From Methanoregulaceae archaeon (GTDB taxonomy: Archaea; Halobacteriota; Methanomicrobia; Methanomicrobiales; Methanospirillaceae), in NCBI GenBank assembly GCA_028679325.1, contig JAJRBS010000131.1:1-5492 (forward strand): DNA of 5,492 nucleotides, in the 5' to 3' direction. Below are positions 1-5,164 of the stretch, piece by piece. The notes under the pieces are model-generated. The model ran no database searches and was not told the origin of the DNA. It worked only from the letters and a program-made list of their open reading frames with translations. Every line of letters starts with the position of its first letter. Position 1 is the stretch's first letter. The position numbers were made by a program, and so were the translations under genes.

Positions 1-100
1 TAGCCCCGGATTCCTCGAGATGGACGAACTCTTTTTGCGGTCTCCCGATATCCCAGGGCGGGTTTCCATGGTACGCCTCTTCAAAGAAGTCCATGCTCAC
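1..100 (-). CDS. SAM-dependent methyltransferase, N-terminal fragment (runs off left edge)
   Basis: Only the first ~33 residues are inside the window. They read V/M-S-MDFFEEAYHGNPPWDIGRP..., then a Gln-Lys-Glu-Phe-Val stretch and an acidic segment ending Glu-Ser-Gly-Ala. The NPPWDIGRPQ...FV signature is the usual start of a family of small class I SAM-dependent methyltransferases (UbiE/thiopurine-methyltransferase-like), just before the first strand and the glycine-rich SAM loop, which lie outside the window. The substrate cannot be told. Two starts are possible: GTG at 100 or ATG at 94. An in-frame TGA at 110-112 rules out anything longer. GGTGAGAGG (minus strand, 114 to 106) sits 5-9 nt before the GTG but 11-15 nt before the ATG, so GTG is slightly preferred. 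The gene is downstream of, and on the same strand as, the lipoprotein gene, with a terminator between them, so it is probably a separate unit. Confidence 0.72.
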   Translation of the reverse strand, partial: MSMDFFEEAYHGNPPWDIGRPQKEFVHLEESGA

Positions 101-149
101 GTTCGCCTCTCACCCTGCTCCACATGATAAGCCGGTATTCGGGGCCCGT

Positions 150-165
150 TACTTTAATTTTTCTT
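150..165 (-). promoter_or_regulatory. candidate TATA/BRE for the methyltransferase gene
   Basis: On the minus strand this AT-rich stretch reads AAGAAAAATTAAAGTA: a purine-rich BRE-like part followed by a TATA-like ATTAAAGT. Transcription would start near 130, giving a leader of about 30 nt that contains the GGTGAGAGG ribosome binding site. It is the only AT-rich block in an otherwise GC-rich gap. The match to the archaeal TATA consensus is only partial. Confidence 0.3.
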
Positions 166-216
166 CAGACTGCCATTCCTTCAACGCATTTGTCACCATC
201 TTCTGTGGACTCTGGA

Positions 217-226
217 CAAAAAAAAG
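217..226 (-). terminator. oligo-T terminator of the lipoprotein gene
   Basis: The minus strand has a run of eight T (225 to 218) starting 2 nt after the TGA stop of the lipoprotein gene. Archaeal RNA polymerase terminates on such U-runs without needing a hairpin, and none is seen here. Confidence 0.55.
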
Positions 227-227
227 A

Positions 228-740
228 TCAGTAAGAGGGATTGATCGACTGGAAGGGGACTATCTTGTCATACGTCTTTATCTTTCCCACCGTCGGTGCT
301 GTCGTCCAGATCTCGATCCGGTTCTGGAACTGGTTGCAGGGGAAGGTGAGCGTCTGGCCCATGGAGAGAGGCTGGTTCATGTACTGGGTCTCCGATGTCC
401 CGTCCGGCTGGGTCAGGGTGACCTCCACCTGGGAGATGAAATTCATCCCGTTTCCTCCCTGCAGGGAGACATACATGAGGGGATTTGCCGTGTTCCCGTT
501 CGATGTCACCTGGTAGGCCACCATGTACTGGGGCGGGAGGGTCTGGGTCGGTCCCGGGGTCCCCATCCCGGCGGGAACGGTCGTTGGTTCCGGCGTCACC
601 ACGGGAATGGTGGTCGGGATAGCGGTGGGTGGTGCGCTGGTCGGGGTGGGGGTCGCCGGGGGTGCCGGCTGGGTACAACCGGCAACGGCCAGGAAGGCAA
701 CCACGATCACAACTGCCAGGCCAGGAATGATATTCTTCAT
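228..740 (-). CDS. secreted lipoprotein with Pro/Thr-rich linker, function unknown
   Basis: This is a 170-aa protein of the archaeal surface-lipoprotein type. Residues 1-21 form a signal peptide (MKN, then a hydrophobic core of Ala/Val/Ile/Leu), followed by the lipobox AVAGC with Cys22 as the probable lipid-modified residue. Residues 23-70 are almost only Pro, Thr, Ala, Ser and Val, a flexible linker that would hold the domain off the membrane through the S-layer. Residues ~71-170 make a small domain rich in Gln, Asn, Thr and aromatic residues. Its alternating pattern suggests a beta-sandwich, and a single Cys135 (FPCNQ) is the only other cysteine. I do not recognise the domain. The frame is open upstream to an ATG at 860, but the signal peptide and a promoter at 765-773 fix the start at ATG 740. 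It is transcribed divergently from hisD. A role in ligand binding or adhesion is only a guess. Confidence 0.85.
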   Translation of the reverse strand: MKNIIPGLAVVIVVAFLAVAGCTQPAPPATPTPTSAPPTAIPTTIPVVTPEPTTVPAGMGTPGPTQTLPPQYMVAYQVTSNGNTANPLMYVSLQGGNGMNFISQVEVTLTQPDGTSETQYMNQPLSMGQTLTFPCNQFQNRIEIWTTAPTVGKIKTYDKIVPFQSINPSY

Positions 741-764
741 GGTTGATAGGTGGGGCCCTTTCCT

Positions 765-773
765 GATATAACC
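765..773 (-). promoter_or_regulatory. TATA box of the lipoprotein gene
   Basis: The minus strand reads GGTTATATC, with TATATC-like bases centred about 28 nt before the ATG at 740. Archaeal transcription starts 22-27 nt downstream of the TATA centre, which places the start at or within a couple of bases of the ATG. The transcript would therefore be leaderless or nearly so. In agreement, no good GGAGGTG-type ribosome binding site lies directly before this ATG; the bases there are CCACCTATCAACC. Confidence 0.45.
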
Positions 774-785
774 ATTCTCCTTCAG

Positions 786-828
786 CGAATCTCTGCTTTG
801 AACCGAATCTTTGGGAGAAAATTCCCGG
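786..828. promoter_or_regulatory. possible operator region: CGAATCT direct repeats and a small palindrome
   Basis: Between the divergent starts, CGAATCT occurs at 786-792 and again at 804-810, 18 bp apart. It is followed by GGGAGAAAATTCCC (813-826), a quasi-palindrome with 4 bp arms around a 6-bp centre. Either could bind a regulator serving the lipoprotein gene, hisD or both. The matches are short and could be chance; no known operator was recognised. Confidence 0.18.
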
Positions 829-869
829 AACAGGGGACCATCTCTGCCCTCTATCGTCAACGAGGACGT

Positions 870-882
870 CGAAACCTTAACA
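870..882 (+). promoter_or_regulatory. candidate BRE/TATA of hisD
   Basis: The bases CGAAACCTTAACA combine a BRE-like CGAAA with a TATA-like CCTTAACAT. Its centre is about 32 nt before the hisD ATG, so transcription would begin only a few nucleotides before the start codon. It is the best AT-rich element in the gap but not a strong TATA match. Confidence 0.3.
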
Positions 883-909
883 TCGTTACCTCGCGAAGGT
901 TACTGGACT

Positions 910-2160
910 ATGTGGAAGGCAGTGGAAGTCGGTGACTGGATCGCGGCCCGGAAGACGAGCCTCGAGGAGGCCCGCGCAACGGTGACAGAGGTGATCGGGC
1001 GGGTACGGAAGGATGGTGACAGTGCGTTGCGGCAGCTCTCACGTCACGTCGAGCTCAAGGAAATCAGGGTCAGCAATGCGGAGCGGGAGGCAGCCTATGA
1101 CGCGGTCCCCAAGAAGATCACCGACAGCCTTGCCGATGCCCGGACACGGATCGAGCGCTTCCACAGCCTCCAGAAGCCCCGCGACCTCTGGCTCCAGGAG
1201 GTCGGGCCCGGTATCGTGCTCGGGATGAAGACCACCCCCCTCGACCGGGTCGGCCTCTACATCCCGGGCGGCCGTGCGGCCTACCCGTCATCGGCGCTCA
1301 TGTGCGCCATCCCTGCAAAGGTCGCCGGGGTCCGTGAAATCTGCGCCTGCTCTCCTCCCCCCATCAGCCCCATGACACTCGTTGCCCTTGACCTCGCCGG
1401 AGTCACCGAGATCTACCGGTCCGGCGGTGCCCAGGCCATCGCTGCCATGGCCATAGGGACAGAGAGCATTCCTGCGGTCCAGAAGATCGTCGGCCCGGGG
1501 AACATCTACGTCACCCTTGCCAAGATGATGCTCCGGGAGACCGTGGAGATCGACTTCCCGGCGGGACCGAGCGAGATTGGGATCATCGCCGATCAGACCG
1601 CAGACCCGGCTATTGTCGCCGCTGACATCCTCGCCCAGGCCGAGCATGACCCGGCCGCGGCCTGCCTCCTGATAACCACCGATCCTTCACTGCCAGAGAA
1701 GGTCGGCCGGAAGATCGATGAGATGCTTCCCGGCGCTACCCGAAAAGAGATCATCGGCCAGGCTCTCGGAAACTCGGGCTACGTCGTGGTCCGGACTCTG
1801 GACGAGGCCATCGCCGCCTCGGACGCAGTGGCCCCCGAGCACCTCTCGATCCAGGTCGAGGACCCCCTCCCGGTGGTCACCCGGGTGAAGAACGCCGGGG
1901 CCATCTTCGTAGGCCGGTACTCGGCGGTCTCCTGCGGGGACTATGCTGTCGGCACAAACCATGTACTGCCGACGGCCGGGTATGCGAAGACCTACTCGGG
2001 CCTCGATGTCATGCACTTCTGCAAGACGGCCTCGGTAGAGATGATCTCCCGCGAGGGCCTCGAGGCCATCGGCGACACTGTCGAGATTCTTGCCGATGCC
2101 GAGGGGCTCCATGCCCACGCCGAAGCGGTCAGGATCCGGCGAAAGTCCCGGAAAACGTAA
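910..2160 (+). CDS. hisD: histidinol dehydrogenase
   Basis: This enzyme catalyses the last two oxidations of histidine synthesis in the cytoplasm: L-histidinol to L-histidinal to L-histidine, using two NAD+ and a zinc ion. The protein is 416 aa, close to the family's ~430. Landmarks, in order: VGLYIPGG (114-121), the glycine-rich VGPGNIYV around 194-201, DFPAGPSE (215-222), QAEHD (243-247), APEHL (308-312), CGDYAVGTNHVLPT (342-355) and a C-terminal LHAHAEAVR. Zinc ligands Gln243, His246, Asp344 and His403, the catalytic pair Glu310-His311 and substrate-binding Glu398 all lie at a constant offset of 16 from E. coli Gln259, His262, Asp360, His419, Glu326/His327 and Glu414, so it should be active. 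ATG 910 is chosen because the family pattern starts there and GAAGGT lies 9 nt upstream; the frame is open from TTG 811, but those 33 residues look non-coding. No other his gene is present. Confidence 0.96.
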   Translation: MWKAVEVGDWIAARKTSLEEARATVTEVIGRVRKDGDSALRQLSRHVELKEIRVSNAEREAAYDAVPKKITDSLADARTRIERFHSLQKPRDLWLQEVGPGIVLGMKTTPLDRVGLYIPGGRAAYPSSALMCAIPAKVAGVREICACSPPPISPMTLVALDLAGVTEIYRSGGAQAIAAMAIGTESIPAVQKIVGPGNIYVTLAKMMLRETVEIDFPAGPSEIGIIADQTADPAIVAADILAQAEHDPAAACLLITTDPSLPEKVGRKIDEMLPGATRKEIIGQALGNSGYVVVRTLDEAIAASDAVAPEHLSIQVEDPLPVVTRVKNAGAIFVGRYSAVSCGDYAVGTNHVLPTAGYAKTYSGLDVMHFCKTASVEMISREGLEAIGDTVEILADAEGLHAHAEAVRIRRKSRKT

Positions 2161-2173
2161 CTGACTGACTGAC
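2161..2173 (+). repeat. CTGA tetranucleotide repeat giving stops in all three frames
   Basis: Directly after the hisD TAA the sequence is CTGACTGACTGAC, three copies of CTGA plus one base. Because the period is 4, TGA appears at 2162, 2166 and 2170, one in each frame. The repeat fills the spot where a ribosome binding site for the next gene would be expected. Confidence 0.9.
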
Positions 2174-2178
2174 CCGCC

Positions 2179-3000
2179 ATGACCACCATAGTCATAGACA
2201 ACGAAACCTGCACCCGCTGCGGTATCTGCAGCGAAGTCTGCCCGATGGGGATCATCGTTCCCGGGAACGAGGCGAAGCCACCGGAGGTTCCCCGCCAGGC
2301 CGAGGCCTTCTGCATCCGGTGCGGGCACTGTGCGGTCGGCTGCCCGGAGCAGGCGGTATCCATCGAATTTTTACGGGAGAGAGAGATCCCTGTGCCGGAA
2401 GGATTCCCCCCCTCCCCCGACCTGGTCGCCTACTACCTGAAGAAGCGCCGCTCGGTCAGGCACTATACGAAAAAACCTGTCCCACGGGACACTATCCGCG
2501 ACATCCTCGAGATCGCCCGTTATGCGCCATCAGGGGGAAACCAGCAGCCGGTCCACTGGACGGTCATCTATGATCCTCACGATGTCCATCACCTGGCCGG
2601 CCTGACCATCGACTGGATTCGCCACGATGCTGCATCCGACAACCCGTCCCTCCCCCGGATAATGACCGGCCGTCTCATCTCCTCCTGGGAGAAGGGGGCA
2701 GACCCCGTCTGCCGGGGAGCCCCGCACCTGCTCATCGCCGCTGTCCGGGCCGGGCCGGGGTCGGCAGCAGTGGATGGGATCATCGCTGTCACCTATGCCG
2801 ATGTTGCCGCACCGGCCTTTGGCGTGGGTACCTGCTGGGCAGGGTTCCTCTCGCTGGCAGTGAAGGCCTGGCCTCCGGTCGGGGAAGCCCTGGCCATCCC
2901 GGACGGGTACGAGTACTGCGCCAGCCTTATGTGCGGCTACCCGAAGTTCCGGACCTACGGGATCCCCCCAAGAAACCCGCTGAAGGTCACCTGGCGGTGA
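2179..3000 (+). CDS. nitroreductase-family FMN oxidoreductase with N-terminal 2x[4Fe-4S] ferredoxin domain
   Basis: This 273-aa cytoplasmic redox protein has two fused parts. Residues 1-65 are a ferredoxin domain with two complete cluster motifs, CxxCxxCxxxCP at Cys11/14/17/21 and at Cys45/48/51/55. Residues ~80-255 are a nitroreductase fold: KKRRSVRHY (88-96) supplies the FMN-phosphate-binding Arg/Ser residues, and APSGGNQQP (116-124) is the second flavin motif. The C-terminal GYP...GIPPRNPLKVTW is usual for the ferredoxin-fused branch, whose length this matches. Electrons would pass from a ferredoxin-like donor through the clusters to FMN and then to an unknown acceptor; the substrate cannot be told from sequence. 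The start is ATG 2179, only 4 residues before the first strand of the ferredoxin, leaving 18 bp after hisD. No clear ribosome binding site is visible, so translational coupling to hisD is likely. The last 14 bp overlap the minus-strand frame ending at 2987. Confidence 0.92.
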   Translation: MTTIVIDNETCTRCGICSEVCPMGIIVPGNEAKPPEVPRQAEAFCIRCGHCAVGCPEQAVSIEFLREREIPVPEGFPPSPDLVAYYLKKRRSVRHYTKKPVPRDTIRDILEIARYAPSGGNQQPVHWTVIYDPHDVHHLAGLTIDWIRHDAASDNPSLPRIMTGRLISSWEKGADPVCRGAPHLLIAAVRAGPGSAAVDGIIAVTYADVAAPAFGVGTCWAGFLSLAVKAWPPVGEALAIPDGYEYCASLMCGYPKFRTYGIPPRNPLKVTWR

Positions 3001-3091
3001 TGTCCCGCAGCCATTTTTCTTTTGTGCAGGCCGATTCAAGTTGACCATCCTCTTCCCGGACCTGGGCACGTTCCTCTGTCAGGAAATCCAT
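2987..3091 (-). CDS. possible 34-aa small protein, or tail of a decayed gene
   Basis: On the minus strand an ATG at 3091 opens 34 codons to a TGA at 2987-2989. The peptide begins MDFLTEERAQVREEDG and ends KEKWLRDITAR. It is rich in Glu, Arg, Lys and Asp with a few hydrophobic residues, a composition typical of a soluble helical protein rather than a random frame. CGGTGGGGTAAG directly before the ATG supplies a plausible GGTGG ribosome binding site, 4-8 nt away. The same frame stays open upstream to a TGA at 3188-3190, and those 32 codons also look protein-like (SSAYGFYLSPVRWGK), but they contain no ATG, GTG or TTG. Either this is a true small gene, or it is the C-terminal remnant of a larger gene whose start has been lost. 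It overlaps the end of the nitroreductase gene by 14 bp, tail to tail. I do not recognise the family. Confidence 0.35.
   Translation of the reverse strand: MDFLTEERAQVREEDGQLESACTKEKWLRDITAR
3012..3024 (+). terminator. oligo-T terminator after the hisD-nitroreductase unit
   Basis: TTTTTCTTTT (3014-3023) lies 13 nt after the nitroreductase stop, in an otherwise GC-rich stretch. This fits an archaeal U-rich terminator for the two-gene transcript. It also lies inside the minus-strand small frame, where it reads as Lys-Glu-Lys codons. Confidence 0.45.
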
Positions 3092-3198
3092 CTTACCCCA
3101 CCGAACAGGGGAGAGGTAGAATCCATAGGCAGAAGATTGAACCCGGGGGATCCACTCTTGAACGGCAGGACCCGGACCTTCCCACAGTCAGACCAGCA

Positions 3199-3208
3199 GC
3201 TTTATTAG
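3199..3208 (+). promoter_or_regulatory. candidate TATA box of the dockerin-like gene
   Basis: GCTTTATTAG contains CTTTATTA, a fair match to the archaeal TTTATATA box. Transcription would start near 3230, giving a leader of about 60 nt made almost entirely of the hairpin at 3236-3275 and the ribosome binding site. No strong BRE precedes it. Confidence 0.4.
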
Positions 3209-3235
3209 GCATGGGTCAGAGTTGTCTCCTGTAGC

Positions 3236-3275
3236 TATCCCGGGAGTCCTCTGGTGCTGCAGACTCTCCCGGATA
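3236..3275 (+). promoter_or_regulatory. leader hairpin just before the dockerin-like gene's ribosome binding site
   Basis: An imperfect inverted repeat folds into one long hairpin. TATCC (3236-3240) pairs with GGATA (3271-3275), and GGGAG (3242-3246) pairs with CTCCC (3266-3270) with C3241 bulged. A small internal loop follows, then TCTG (3250-3253) pairs with CAGA (3260-3263) around a GTGCTG loop. In all there are 14 base pairs. It ends 5 nt before the AAGGTGG ribosome binding site at 3280-3286. The position suggests a role in mRNA stability or translation control, but no riboswitch class was recognised. No T-run follows it, so it is not a typical terminator. Confidence 0.45.
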
Positions 3276-3291
3276 CGTCAAGGTGGCAAAC

Positions 3292-4020
3292 ATGAACAAC
3301 ATAACGAGATTCTTCCTAGCCGGTGTGCTGCTTTCGGCCTTGGTAACGGGCCTCTGCACGGCCGCCATTCCCCCCTGTCCGTTCAGTGATTACCAGCCCC
3401 AGAGCTGGTCGTCTCCCTATCCGTCGGCCAATGACCCCTTCGCTGGCGGGACCGGTGGCGGATCTGCCGATCCCTTCCAGTCCTCTGACCCATCCGGCTC
3501 CCAGGCGCCCTGCCCGTTCGAAGACACTGCCGGTGGCGGATCTGCCGATCCTTTCCCGCCCTATAACCCGTCCGCCTCCCCTGCACCCTGTCCGTTCGTG
3601 GACGTGCCCGGTGGCGGATCTGTCGATCCTTTCCCGGCCTCTGACCCGTCCGGTTCCCCCGTCCCCTGCCCGTTCGAAGATGCGGCCGGTGGAGTGGTGG
3701 CCGATCCCTTCGGGCCGATCGATCCATCGACCTTCCTTGTCCCCTGCCCGTTCCCGGCCAGTAGTACCACTGCTGTTAGCGGTTCGGTGAGCGAAGCCGC
3801 AGCCTGCAGCGCAGAGGAGTGTCCTCCTCCCGCTGACCTCGATGGGGACGGCACCTACGAAGACCTGAACGGGAATGGCAGGACCGATTTTTCCGATGTC
3901 CTCCTCTTCTTTAAGAATATGGCCTGGATCGAGGAGAACCAGCCAGTCTGCTGTTTCGATTACAACACCAACGGGGACATCGACTTCTCCGATGTGATCC
4001 TACTCTTCAAAAAGGTGTGA
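3292..4020 (+). CDS. secreted CPF-repeat protein with C-terminal dockerin-like EF-hand module
   Basis: This 242-aa protein has a signal peptide (1-25: MNNITRFFLAGVLLSALVTG, then LCTAA, probable cleavage at the AA). Residues 26-54 are Pro/Ser-rich with one CPF and one DPF motif. Residues 55-158 are four tandem 26-aa units, each GGGSADPF-like at the start and PCPF near the end. A Ser/Ala/Cys-rich spacer follows. Residues 180-242 form the module common on Methanomicrobiales surface proteins: DLDGDG (182-187), DLNGNGRTDFSDV (191-203) and FDYNTNGDIDFSDV (222-235), with Asp/Asn at calcium-loop positions, each followed by a hydrophobic LLFFK/LLFKK helix. Such modules resemble dockerins, which bind cohesins, but no cohesin, PKD domain or membrane anchor is present. 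ATG 3292 is chosen over in-frame GTG 3283 because AAGGTGG lies 5 nt before the ATG and overlaps the GTG. Nine cysteines remain after signal removal. Function is unknown. Confidence 0.88.
   Translation: MNNITRFFLAGVLLSALVTGLCTAAIPPCPFSDYQPQSWSSPYPSANDPFAGGTGGGSADPFQSSDPSGSQAPCPFEDTAGGGSADPFPPYNPSASPAPCPFVDVPGGGSVDPFPASDPSGSPVPCPFEDAAGGVVADPFGPIDPSTFLVPCPFPASSTTAVSGSVSEAAACSAEECPPPADLDGDGTYEDLNGNGRTDFSDVLLFFKNMAWIEENQPVCCFDYNTNGDIDFSDVILLFKKV
3454..3765 (+). repeat. four tandem 78-bp repeats coding the CPF units
   Basis: The units begin at 3454, 3532, 3610 and 3688, each exactly 78 bp and in frame. Units 1-3 open with nearly identical DNA (GGTGGCGGATCTG, then C or T, CGATC). Unit 4 has diverged (GGTGGAGTGGTGGCCGATC) but keeps DPF, DPS and PCPF at the same places. 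Each unit codes one cysteine, at residues 74, 100, 126 and 152. The shared synonymous codons point to fairly recent duplication. Such arrays are prone to copy-number change. Confidence 0.9.
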
Positions 4021-4033
4021 AGAGAGAGATTAT

Positions 4034-4042
4034 CTTTTTTTC
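4034..4042 (+). terminator. oligo-T terminator of the dockerin-like gene
   Basis: Seven T (4035-4041) lie 14 nt after the stop codon, after a purine-rich GAGAGAGATTATC stretch. This fits an archaeal U-run terminator. A second run of six T at 4089-4094 could act as a backup or belong to the permease promoter. Confidence 0.5.
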
Positions 4043-4085
4043 CCGGCTTTCAGACCCGGTTTCTCTCCTTATTCCGGGCCTCACA

Positions 4086-4098
4086 TCCTTTTTTACAC
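4086..4098 (+). promoter_or_regulatory. weak candidate promoter of the permease gene
   Basis: TCCTTTTTTACAC is the most AT-rich element before the permease ATG at 4130. Its centre is about 38 nt upstream, which would leave a leader of roughly 12 nt. The match to a TATA box is poor. The same T-run could instead be a terminator, and TCCTTATTCC near 4067-4076 is an alternative. Confidence 0.2.
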
Positions 4099-4129
4099 TC
4101 ACCACGAGATCTCTCTTTCCGGCAGGACC

Positions 4130-5164
4130 ATGGAGTTCAAGAGAGAACTGTCACTCTTTGACGTGACCAATATCGTCGTGGGAGCCGTGGTCGGTGCCGA
4201 CATCTATATCGCGTCTGCCATCACCGCCGGTCTACTGGGCCCCTTCTCTCTCGTCGTCTGGATCATCGCCGGTATCTTCGCGACCGTCATCGCCCTGGTT
4301 TTCGCGTACTGCAGCTACTATGTGCCGAAGGTCGGGGGGCCGTTTGCCTTTGTCTCGGAGGCTTTCGATGACTTCTTCGGGTTCCTCACCGGCTGGAGTA
4401 TGTGGGTGGCAGAGGTGATCTCTCTCCCGGTCTTTGCCATTGCTTTCGTCCGTTATCTCGAGTACCTGGTCCCCCTGTCCTTCCCGGGAGAGATCCTGGT
4501 GAAGGGCGTCTTTGTCTTTGGCCTGACCACCATCAACATCATCGGTGTCAAGATGGCCGGGCGGGTCAACGATGTTCTCACCTTCATTAAGCTCCTTCCG
4601 TTGCTCCTCCTTATCGGTGCAGGGTTGGCTTTCCTCGCGAGAGAGCCCTCGGTCTTCATCGCTAATTACCAGCCCTTCGCCCCCCTGGGCGTGTCTGCCA
4701 CAGGGACGGCGCTTGTCCTCATCTTCTGGGCCTACGTTGGTTTCGAACTCGGTACTCTTCCTGCTGCCGAGGTGAAAGACCCGCGGACCACTATCCCGAA
4801 GGCCATTATCACCGGTATGGCGATCGTCGCCCTGTTCTACTTGGCAACAAACTTCATCGTTTACGGCACCGTCAACTGGACCACCCTCTCCCAGTCATCG
4901 ACTCCCCTGATCCTTGTCGGTAGCGTCGTCCTCGGGACATTCGGGGCCCTGATCATGACTGTCGGGGCTCTTTTCTCAGTCTCAGGATCGGACGAGACGG
5001 GCATGCTCGGAACCGGGAGGTTGTCCTATGCCATGGCTATCGACGGGCTGTTCCCCCACCATTTTCGAAGCTGCACCAGAGATACGGCACACCCTGGATC
5101 GCCCTTGCCGTGCAGGGCATCATCGCTTTTGGCCTCTCGCTCTACACACCGATCGCCAGCCTGA
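4130..5164 (+). CDS. APC-superfamily amino acid permease, reading frame as it stands (broken by frameshift)
   Basis: This is a cytoplasmic-membrane transporter of the amino acid-polyamine-organocation superfamily, likely importing an amino acid or related amine with a proton or sodium ion; the substrate cannot be told. Family marks: the TM1 segment NIVVGAVVGADIYIASA (14-30), PKVGGPFAFVSEAF...GFLTGW (66-89), NIIGVKMAGRVN (136-147) and FWAYVGFELGTLPAAEVKDP (199-218) followed by RTTIPKAI. Eight to nine hydrophobic spans are visible up to residue ~285. Genuine sequence ends at LFPHHF (307-312). The next 32 residues (Arg/Ser/His/Pro-rich, to the TGA at 5162-5164) are out of frame and unlike a transporter. 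The missing C-terminal third continues in another frame from 5068. The start is ATG 4130, since the charged EFKRELSLFDV just before TM1 is typical; only a weak AGG precedes it. The open frame as written would make a 344-aa protein lacking its last membrane spans. Confidence 0.85.
   Translation: MEFKRELSLFDVTNIVVGAVVGADIYIASAITAGLLGPFSLVVWIIAGIFATVIALVFAYCSYYVPKVGGPFAFVSEAFDDFFGFLTGWSMWVAEVISLPVFAIAFVRYLEYLVPLSFPGEILVKGVFVFGLTTINIIGVKMAGRVNDVLTFIKLLPLLLLIGAGLAFLAREPSVFIANYQPFAPLGVSATGTALVLIFWAYVGFELGTLPAAEVKDPRTTIPKAIITGMAIVALFYLATNFIVYGTVNWTTLSQSSTPLILVGSVVLGTFGALIMTVGALFSVSGSDETGMLGTGRLSYAMAIDGLFPHHFRSCTRDTAHPGSPLPCRASSLLASRSTHRSPA
5062..5068 (+). other. frameshift site in the permease gene (apparent one-base deletion)
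   Basis: The family pattern GLFP..F.K.H..YGTP is split here. The upstream frame gives LFPHHF up to 5065, and the downstream frame gives KLHQRYGTPWIAL from 5068. Exactly one base is missing. A fifth T in the run TTTT at 5062-5065 would restore His-Phe-Ser-Lys. Homopolymer loss may be a real mutation or a sequencing error. Confidence 0.8.

Noticed and set aside
93..746. Long plus-strand open frame (217 codons) across the lipoprotein gene
   Set aside because: It is the shadow of the lipoprotein gene: the product is Gly/Arg/His-rich without domains, while the minus strand gives a clear signal peptide and lipobox.
741..860. Extension of the lipoprotein frame to an ATG at 860
   Set aside because: It would put 40 charged residues before the signal peptide, and the TATA box at 765-773 would fall inside the gene.
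811..909. Extension of hisD to TTG 811
   Set aside because: The extra 33 residues do not look like HisD, and the family alignment begins at MWKAVEVGDW from ATG 910.
3130..3160. tRNA T-arm look-alike on the minus strand (GGGTTCAATC)
   Set aside because: The flanking bases do not pair as a T stem, and no acceptor, D or anticodon arms are found around it.
3022..3234. 70-codon plus-strand open frame after the nitroreductase
   Set aside because: The composition is Pro/Gly/Arg/Ser-rich with no motif, and the opposite strand looks more protein-like over the same bases.
3454..3765. CRISPR-like regular repeats
   Set aside because: The units are directly adjacent, 78 bp, divisible by 3 and coding; there are no spacers.
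3383..3854. Overlapping frames in the repeat region (Arg/Pro-rich on both strands)
   Set aside because: They are by-products of the GC-rich 78-bp repeats, which keep an open frame in several registers.
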